Assembly (NCBI GenBank): GCA_900552415.1
Contig: USAD01000052.1
Location: forward strand, 1 to 12,436
DNA length: 12,436 nucleotides
From: an uncultured Parabacteroides sp.
GTDB taxonomy: Bacteria > Bacteroidota > Bacteroidia > Bacteroidales > Tannerellaceae
Direction of reading: 5' to 3'
Positions 8,077 through 12,436 of this stretch are shown piece after piece (positions within the stretch are counted from its first letter, which is position 1; every line of letters starts with the position of its first letter). The notes beneath the pieces were generated by a model, which searched no databases, had not been told where the DNA came from, and saw only the letters and a list, made by a program, of their open reading frames with translations. Made by a program: the position numbers and the translations under genes.

Positions 8077-8186
8077 TTTACACGTACGTATGTATCGCCC
8101 GTCACGTACGTACGTGTTGCCTGACATGAACGTTCGTGTCGGCCAACACATACGCATGTGTAAGCCGACACGTACTATTGTGTAAA
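8077..8186. repeat. Tandem repeat array 2, five 22-bp palindromic units
   Basis: Five units of 22 bp (8077-8098, 8099-8120, 8121-8142, 8143-8164, 8165-8186) have dyad centres at 8087.5, 8109.5, 8131.5, 8153.5 and 8175.5, exactly 22 bp apart. The consensus is the half-site CCGACACGTAC followed directly by its own reverse complement GTACGTGTCGG, so the ideal unit is a perfect 22-bp palindrome. Individual units vary but keep symmetry: CACGTACGTACGTG (8103-8116) is perfect, and GACATGAACGTTCGTGTC (8123-8140) departs only by a compensable pair. The spacing equals about two helical turns. It may be a protein-binding array, a set of RNA hairpins at the end of convergent transcripts, or a repeat family; the sequence does not decide. 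Confidence 0.88.
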
Positions 8187-8200
8187 AATGGTGGAGTTTA

Positions 8201-8214
8201 CCCTCATTTTAGGG
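8201..8214 (-). terminator. Weak terminator candidate after the PfkB kinase
   Basis: CCCT-CATTTT-AGGG at 8201-8214 forms a short hairpin 20 bp after the kinase stop on the minus strand. Nearby AAAATG and CATTTT arms allow an alternative stem, and the minus strand continues into ATTTTT. The stem is short and the T-run is displaced, so this is tentative; the repeat array or the bidirectional hairpin at 7864-7922 may do the work instead. Confidence 0.3.
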
Positions 8215-8233
8215 CATACGCTCAGGCCTGTTA

Positions 8234-9136
8234 TCAATCCAATTCGGGGATCTGCTGCTCAGCGGTTTCCATCAGTTTGAGGACATCCGCCTTGCTGCCC
8301 TTGAAAGGACCGCTGCCTTCGATCTTCATGGTCGACATAGCCGCCGCGAACCGGCCGGCCTCGTCGATGCTCGCGCCTTTAGCCCGTTGATAAAGATAGC
8401 CCGTCATGTAAGTATCGCCGGCTCCGGTCGCGTCGACGGTCTCTTTCGGGATATAGGCCGGGATTTGGTGGAAGGTCTTTCCATCATAGATGACAGATCC
8501 CATACTACCGAAGGTGAGAAGCACCTCCTTGACGCCCCAGGCATGCAAAGTTTCGCCCGCCTTACGGATGCTGCTGTAGCCGGTCAATACCTCCATCTCA
8601 TGCTCGTTGGCCTTCAGGAAATGGATATGTTTCAGGAATTCTCTTTTCTCGGGCCAATCGACGGCGAAGACATCCTCGCCCCGAACCTCACGCAGATAGC
8701 CTTGTGAGTCGACCGATACCAAACCTTTGTTGGCCAGGTAACGAACCACTTCCAGTGAGAAATCGTCCGCAAGCAAGCTGCCGAGGTGGTAGATCTTGGC
8801 CTCGATTCCCTGGAGATAATCGATCGTGAAAGGATCGGCTTTCGCCAGGACCCGTTGCGTCCGGTTATCCTGGTTCTCGCCATAAATATTCTCGAAGTAG
8901 ACAGTGTGCGCGCTGGGCATCACCTCGACTTTTACGTTGTCCTCACGTAACGCGTCGACCGCTGCCATCTCTGTTTCCGCCAGGGCGGTGACAAGTGCGT
9001 AATCGATGTCGTCGAAATTCTTGATGGCATGCGAGAAATAGAAGGAGGTTCCTCCGGGCATGAAAACCGTTTTTTTCGGCGTCACGATCTTGTCCTTCGT
9101 GATGTGGCCTACGCAACAAAGCTCATGTATATTCAT
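8234..9136 (-). CDS. PfkB-family carbohydrate/nucleoside kinase
   Basis: The 300-residue cytoplasmic kinase transfers phosphate from ATP to a sugar, cyclitol or nucleoside hydroxyl. It shows the PfkB family features: the N-terminal GHITKDKIV strand (10-18), the short MPGGTSFYFS glycine turn (26-35) in place of the longer GGKGANQA of ribokinase, LKANEHEMEVLTG (164-176), and the catalytic signature DATGAGDTYMTGY (235-247) with Asp241 as base. The short glycine turn and overall size resemble the branch that includes plant and archaeal inositol kinases, so the substrate may not be ribose. The start is the ATG at 9136. A strong dyad lies just upstream (9161-9193). It is read in the same direction as the esterase pair but probably separated from it by a terminator. 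Substrate cannot be assigned; the family is certain. Confidence 0.88.
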   Translation of the reverse strand: MNIHELCCVGHITKDKIVTPKKTVFMPGGTSFYFSHAIKNFDDIDYALVTALAETEMAAVDALREDNVKVEVMPSAHTVYFENIYGENQDNRTQRVLAKADPFTIDYLQGIEAKIYHLGSLLADDFSLEVVRYLANKGLVSVDSQGYLREVRGEDVFAVDWPEKREFLKHIHFLKANEHEMEVLTGYSSIRKAGETLHAWGVKEVLLTFGSMGSVIYDGKTFHQIPAYIPKETVDATGAGDTYMTGYLYQRAKGASIDEAGRFAAAMSTMKIEGSGPFKGSKADVLKLMETAEQQIPELD

Positions 9137-9160
9137 CTAATATCGTCTTTTATAAATCAG

Positions 9161-9193
9161 TAAAGCCGCGAATTTAGGAAAATCGCGGCTTTA
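9161..9193 (-). promoter_or_regulatory. Strong hairpin upstream of the PfkB kinase start
   Basis: TAAAGCCGCGA (9161-9171) pairs perfectly with TCGCGGCTTTA (9183-9193), an 11-bp GC-rich stem with an 11-base loop. It ends 24 bp before the kinase start on the minus strand. It could be a second terminator for the esterase operon, a bidirectional stop, or a leader hairpin for the kinase. No long T-run follows on either strand, which leaves its role open. Confidence 0.5.
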
Positions 9194-9231
9194 TCGAGGA
9201 TTTGATATTGGAATTTGACCAATAATCGCGT

Positions 9232-9283
9232 AAAAAGAGCCTTATTTTTATTTTATTGGAACAATTGCGGGGCAAAAAGGCTC
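9232..9283 (-). terminator. Terminator candidate of the esterase operon
   Basis: On the minus strand GAGCCTT (complement of 9277-9283) can pair with AAGGCTC (complement of 9237-9243), followed at once by TTTTT (9232-9236). The first arm lies inside the last codons of the downstream esterase gene and the loop is about 33 bases, partly able to pair further. The position and T-run fit intrinsic termination, although the large loop lowers confidence. Confidence 0.4.
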
Positions 9284-10446
9284 AGGTAAACACGCCAGTT
9301 ACGCCAGATATGTCCGCCCTCGCTCTCATAATACTCATATTTATAACCGTGACTGTCCAAGAGTTTACGGTAATCCACGTTGTTTTGGTAAAGGAAGTCG
9401 GTCTTGCCGATCGCGATCCAATACAGTTTCGGCGCCTTGCTGAACTGTACGGCCAACTTACCTTCCATATCTTGATAAACCGGCGACTTTTGCTCCTCTG
9501 TTACGCCAATAGCGGATGAGAAGAGGCCTACGTAATCAAATTTATCGGGATAGAGTTTCGAGATGTGCAAGGAGTGGAAGCCACCCATTGACAAGCCCGC
9601 GATTGCCCGGCCCGATTTCTTCTTGATCACCCGGTAGTTGCTCTCCACGAACTTGATGACATCCGGGAAGCTCTCCTCGAAAGTACCATCCATCATGTGC
9701 GGCAGGCGCATGACAGGCTTTTGCAAGCCCTCTTGTGATTCGCCCGGAGCGGCTTCCTGATCGACGTTACCATTGGTCATGACGACAATCATCGGTTTCG
9801 CCTTGCCTTGAGCGATAAGGTTATCCAGGATCTGTGCTGTACGGCCGAGAGCGATCCAGGCCTCCTCGTCGCCGCCCATACCGTGAAGCAGGTAGAGTAC
9901 CGGATACTTCTTGCCGCTATTCTCATAGCCGGCCGGCGTGTAGATGGTTACACGGCGCTGCTTGCCCAGAGTCGGGCTGTCGTACCAGCGGCGGGCAACT
10001 GTTCCGTGAGGAACGTTGTTGACGCTGTAAAGATCGCCTTGTCCGCCCTTGATGATGAAGATGTTCGTGACGCTGGTCACGTCGCGGTTCAGGTAGACGT
10101 TGTTCGGGTCAGTCACTTTGATTCCATCGACGATGAAGGAGTAGCTGTACAGCTCGGAAGCGAGTGGTTGCGGTGTGGTATATTCCCAAACGCCCTTCTC
10201 TTTCTCGACCAGGTCGGCCGTGCCCGGAGCGTCAACCTCTCCAAAAGAGGTCTTGACCTTTTGGGTGGGCAGGAAATCACCGGTGACCTTGACCGTAATG
10301 GCTTTTGGGGCCAGATAACGGAAGGTGACGGTATTGTCCGGATGGATCTCGGGCGAAATCAGGTTGCTGTTCCCGAAAAGCGCCTCTTGCGCGAACGCGA
10401 TGGCACTCACGCAGAGTAAAGTGATTAGAAAATAGAACTTTTTCAT
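9253..10446 (-). CDS. Secreted CE1-type esterase (esterase D fold) with E-set domain, paralog A
   Basis: The 397-residue protein starts with a signal peptide (MKKFYFLITLLCVSAIAFAQ), so it is exported. Residues about 25-135 form an immunoglobulin-like E-set/CBM48-type domain (SPEIHPDNTVTFRYLAPKA, then DGIKVTDPNN). Residues about 150-397 are the esterase D (PF00756) alpha/beta hydrolase: LYLLHGMGGDEEAW (184-197), the nucleophile elbow GLSMGG with Ser286, probable acid Asp350 in GKTDFL, and His379 in EGGHIW. This architecture is common in Bacteroidota feruloyl or acetyl esterases that remove acyl groups from plant polysaccharides, and in enterochelin esterase relatives. It follows its paralog by 29 bp. 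The two differ most at residues about 229-262 and 311-332, loops likely to shape the substrate pocket. No glycoside hydrolase or SusC/D gene is in the window to name the target polysaccharide. Confidence 0.87.
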   Translation of the reverse strand: MKKFYFLITLLCVSAIAFAQEALFGNSNLISPEIHPDNTVTFRYLAPKAITVKVTGDFLPTQKVKTSFGEVDAPGTADLVEKEKGVWEYTTPQPLASELYSYSFIVDGIKVTDPNNVYLNRDVTSVTNIFIIKGGQGDLYSVNNVPHGTVARRWYDSPTLGKQRRVTIYTPAGYENSGKKYPVLYLLHGMGGDEEAWIALGRTAQILDNLIAQGKAKPMIVVMTNGNVDQEAAPGESQEGLQKPVMRLPHMMDGTFEESFPDVIKFVESNYRVIKKKSGRAIAGLSMGGFHSLHISKLYPDKFDYVGLFSSAIGVTEEQKSPVYQDMEGKLAVQFSKAPKLYWIAIGKTDFLYQNNVDYRKLLDSHGYKYEYYESEGGHIWRNWRVYLSLFAPQLFQ

Positions 10447-10475
10447 ATTGTTTGTCTTTTAATTGTCGTGATGAA

Positions 10476-11654
10476 TTATTGGAACAGTTGTGGGGCGAAC
10501 ATTGACAAGTAGATACGCCAGTTTTTCCAGATGTGGCCCTCGCCGTTCTCGAAATAGGTGTATTTCAAATTGTTCTCATCGAGACGTTGGCGGAACTCCG
10601 TGCAGCTCTTGTACAGGAAATCATCCTTTCCGATCGCGATCCAATAGAGCTTTGGCTTCTTCGCGAATTGTACTTTCAGTTTCTCGATGGCTTCTGAATA
10701 ATCGTTACCTTGGCGGAATAGGGTAGAGGAGAAGACTCCGATATAGTCGAACATGTCAGGGAAATCCATTGAGATATTGATCGTATGGCCGCCACCCATG
10801 GAAAGTCCGCTGATTGCCCGGCCGCTTTTCTGCTTGATCGTGCGGTAGTTCTTATCGATGAAGTTGACAACGTCGGGGAATGCGGCCTCGAACTTGCCCG
10901 GAATATTACCCGGCTGGTTCATCGAGGGTTGTTGGTCGTATGAGGATTCGCCCGGAGCGGCCTCTTGTCCGGCGTTACCGTTGGTCATGACGACAATCAT
11001 CGGTTTCGCCTTGCCTTGCGCGATGAGGTTATCCATGATTTGTGCCGTACGGCCGAGAGCGATCCAAGCCTCCTCGTCGCCACCGGCGCCGTGTAACAGG
11101 TAAAGGACAGGATAACGCTTGCCGCTGTTCTCATAGCCGGCGGGTGTATAGATTGTCAGACGACGCTCCATGCCGAGGCCCGGACTGTTATACCAACGAC
11201 GGGCCACTGTGCCGTGGGGAACTTTGTTCACCTTATAAAGATCTCCGGGATTACCGCCAATGATGAAAATATTGGTGATCGATTTCACGTCGCGGTTCAA
11301 GAAGACATTCGACGGATCGTTAGTCTTGAAGCCATCGACGATAAATGAGTAGCTGTATAATTCAGAGGGCAGAGGCTCCGGTGTGGTGTATTCCCAAACG
11401 CCATTCTCCTTCTCGACGAGGTCGGTCGTGCCGGGAATGTCGATCAGGCCTCTCTCGGTTTGCATTTTGGCCTTGGGCAGGAAATCGCCCGTGATTTGCA
11501 CCTTAACTGCCTTGGGCGCCAGCAGTCTGAAAGTAACGGTATTGTCCGGATGGATCTCAGGAGAGACTAATTGGGATCCTCCAAAAAGCGCCTGTTGCGC
11601 GAAAGCGATCACGCCAATCATAAGGAACGCGATCGATAGACTGATTTTTTTCAT
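10476..11654 (-). CDS. Secreted CE1-type esterase (esterase D fold) with E-set domain, paralog B
   Basis: This 392-residue protein is the tandem duplicate of the downstream esterase; by eye roughly two thirds or more of the positions are the same. It has a signal peptide (MKKISLSIAFLMIGVIAFAQ), an E-set/CBM48-like domain (about 25-135), and an esterase D catalytic domain with GLSMGG (Ser285), probable acid Asp345 in GKDDFL, and His374 in GEGHIW, so it should be active. Compared with paralog A it replaces the segment after PGES (about 237-258) with a Gln/Asn/Pro-rich loop and shortens the region around 310-327. It is the first gene of the esterase operon, reading from a promoter candidate at 11696-11727. 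Likely substrates are feruloyl or acetyl esters on polysaccharides, by family resemblance only. Confidence 0.87.
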   Translation of the reverse strand: MKKISLSIAFLMIGVIAFAQQALFGGSQLVSPEIHPDNTVTFRLLAPKAVKVQITGDFLPKAKMQTERGLIDIPGTTDLVEKENGVWEYTTPEPLPSELYSYSFIVDGFKTNDPSNVFLNRDVKSITNIFIIGGNPGDLYKVNKVPHGTVARRWYNSPGLGMERRLTIYTPAGYENSGKRYPVLYLLHGAGGDEEAWIALGRTAQIMDNLIAQGKAKPMIVVMTNGNAGQEAAPGESSYDQQPSMNQPGNIPGKFEAAFPDVVNFIDKNYRTIKQKSGRAISGLSMGGGHTINISMDFPDMFDYIGVFSSTLFRQGNDYSEAIEKLKVQFAKKPKLYWIAIGKDDFLYKSCTEFRQRLDENNLKYTYFENGEGHIWKNWRIYLSMFAPQLFQ

Positions 11655-11695
11655 AACAATGAGTGTGTTTTTATGGTTGATTAATTATGTTCCCT

Positions 11696-11727
11696 CAAAA
11701 GTAGGATATTTTGTCTTATCTTTCAGA
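11696..11727 (-). promoter_or_regulatory. Bacteroidota-type promoter candidate for the esterase operon
   Basis: On the minus strand a perfect -7 element TACTTTTG (complement of 11696-11703) is preceded, with a 20-bp spacer, by TCTG (complement of 11724-11727), one mismatch from the -33 TTTG. Transcription would start near 11689, giving a leader of about 35 bases before the ATG at 11654. Spacing and position are both good. Confidence 0.6.
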
Positions 11728-11750
11728 TGCTTCTGGATTCTCTCTTTATT

Positions 11751-11768
11751 AATTGATAAAAATCAATT
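11751..11768. other. AT-rich dyad after the ATP-grasp-like gene
   Basis: AATTGAT-AAAA-ATCAATT is a perfect 7-bp inverted repeat with a 4-base loop, 6 bp past the stop of the ATP-grasp-like gene and about 24 bp upstream of the esterase -33 element. It could be a weak transcript end or an operator for the esterase promoter. No T-run follows the stem closely. Confidence 0.3.
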
Positions 11769-11774
11769 TGGAAT

Positions 11775-12436
11775 TTATTCCTGGATCCAGATTTCCGCCC
11801 AATAATGGGTTTGCTCGTCGACCGGACAGAGCGAGAGATAGCCCTTGCGTATTTTGCCTTGCCCGTCGAGTTCCAAAGGATGGTGGGCGGTCATCTCCCG
11901 CTTGTGGGCGAGCGCCTGGCCTGGCTCTTTCCCGAAACTGATCCGGAAATCGCCCGTGGCGCCGGGTGAGACCAGTTTACGGAACAGTTCGAGGGCGACC
12001 CGGCCCATTGTCTGCCGTGTGTTGATCTCGACACAGGGATGGAGACGGTAAGTTTGTTCTTTGGTCTTATGAATTAACATATCTACGCCAATGTTCCCCT
12101 CATACGTCGCGAAAAGATCGGCAAGGACAGAGCCCAAGGCCTCTTGGGTTTGTTCCAGTTCCGTTTCGGACAGGTAATTTAATAGGCAGGCCCGTAGTTT
12201 TTCTTGCGTTTCAAGCCGGTTGCCTGAGTAGTTCCCTCTTTCTTCTGTTCCGAAGATGGAGAATCCCTCAAAACGACAATGTCCTTTCCCGTCCGCCTCG
12301 TATTCGAACGCGAGATCCAGGATCTTGTCCAATCCCTTTTCCAGGCTGATTGCTCCTTGCTTGGCGATCGCTCCTTGTGCCCATTCCCGTTCTTTGGGCG
12401 TCAATCGCTTGTCTGCCAACCAAAGCAAACCTCGTC
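11775..12436 (-). CDS. ATP-grasp-like protein, C-terminal part (gene runs off the right edge)
   Basis: The frame is open through the right end of the window: before the TTG at 12428 it reads Arg-Gly, so that TTG is internal and the real start lies outside. The visible part is about 220 residues. RGLLWLADK at the edge resembles the SGRG-type nucleotide-binding loop of ATP-grasp enzymes. FEGFSIFGTEERGNYSGNRL (about residues 58-77 of the visible part), GNIGVDMLI, and CVEINTRQTMGRVALEL match the ATP-grasp C-terminal lobe, where Glu and Asn of a VEINxR motif bind the metal ions of ATP. Such enzymes join a carboxylate to an amine or thiol, and the protein looks cytoplasmic. The partner substrate is unknown. 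It ends with TAA at 11775, before the esterase promoter region, and appears to be a separate transcription unit. Confidence 0.6.
   Translation of the reverse strand, partial: RGLLWLADKRLTPKEREWAQGAIAKQGAISLEKGLDKILDLAFEYEADGKGHCRFEGFSIFGTEERGNYSGNRLETQEKLRACLLNYLSETELEQTQEALGSVLADLFATYEGNIGVDMLIHKTKEQTYRLHPCVEINTRQTMGRVALELFRKLVSPGATGDFRISFGKEPGQALAHKREMTAHHPLELDGQGKIRKGYLSLCPVDEQTHYWAEIWIQE

Larger units (their letters stand above)
7843..8233. other. Convergent intergenic region with terminator and two 22-bp repeat arrays
   Basis: This 391-bp gap between the 3' ends of the second peptidase and the PfkB kinase encodes no credible protein. In order it holds the terminator hairpin (7864-7922), a first 22-bp tandem array (7954-8063), a second, palindromic 22-bp array (8077-8186), and a small CCCT/AGGG hairpin (8201-8214) with AAAATG/CATTTT arms nearby that may end the kinase transcript. 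Open frames across it on both strands only translate the repeats. Confidence 0.7.

Noticed and set aside
7686..8171. Open frames of 115-161 residues on the minus strand across the repeat region, with recurrent TDWSFPRTGLE- and TYVRV-like peptides
   Set aside because: They are translations of the 22-bp repeats and terminator (three units give a 22-residue period in every frame), overlap the peptidase 3' end, and have no family resemblance or start context.
7954..8186. CRISPR array
   Set aside because: Units follow each other directly with no unique spacers of constant length, and no cas gene is present.
7954..8186. Insertion sequence or integrated element remnant
   Set aside because: There is no transposase fragment, no terminal inverted-repeat pair framing a unit and no target duplication; the repeats are short and tandem.
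8136..8390. 84-residue plus-strand ORF running into the kinase gene
   Set aside because: It begins in the palindromic array and then reads antisense to the kinase 3' end, so it is a chance open frame.

Overview
The window looks like a chromosomal segment of a gut Bacteroidota, most likely Parabacteroides or a close Bacteroides relative. The evidence is the gene content (ureide-permease/GRP-type sugar transporter, exported lipoprotein ADP-ribosylglycohydrolase, paired secreted M28 peptidases, signal-peptide CE1 esterases with an N-terminal E-set domain), moderately GC-rich genes separated by AT-rich gaps, weak Shine-Dalgarno sequences, and two promoter candidates matching the Bacteroidota TTTG / TAnnTTTG pattern. 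The genus call is inference.

Layout. (1) Positions 137-3683, minus strand: a three-gene operon of ribokinase, exported ADP-ribosylglycohydrolase and transporter. It resembles a reduced form of the ribose-utilization (rus) loci described in Bacteroides thetaiotaomicron: release ribose outside the cytoplasm, import it, phosphorylate it. (2) Positions 3684-4146: an AT-rich divergent intergenic region with a plus-strand promoter candidate and two copies of a TGAAATTTCA palindrome 31 bp apart. (3) Positions 4147-7842, plus strand: two exported M28-superfamily peptidases, one with a complete canonical metal site and one from a divergent branch, ended by a strong hairpin terminator. (4) Positions 7843-8233: a convergent intergenic region holding two adjacent tandem arrays, both with an exact 22-bp period. 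The second array is built on a consensus that is a perfect 22-bp palindrome. This is the least explained structure in the window. (5) Positions 8234-9136, minus: a PfkB-family sugar/nucleoside kinase. (6) Positions 9253-11654, minus: two tandemly duplicated secreted esterases with their own promoter candidate and a terminator candidate. (7) Positions 11775-12436, minus: the C-terminal part of an ATP-grasp-like protein whose start lies beyond the right edge.

No rRNA, tRNA, insertion sequence or CRISPR array was seen. The metabolic theme is scavenging: ribose from ADP-ribose- or nucleoside-type material, peptides through exported peptidases, and ester-linked plant or glycan decorations through CE1-type esterases.
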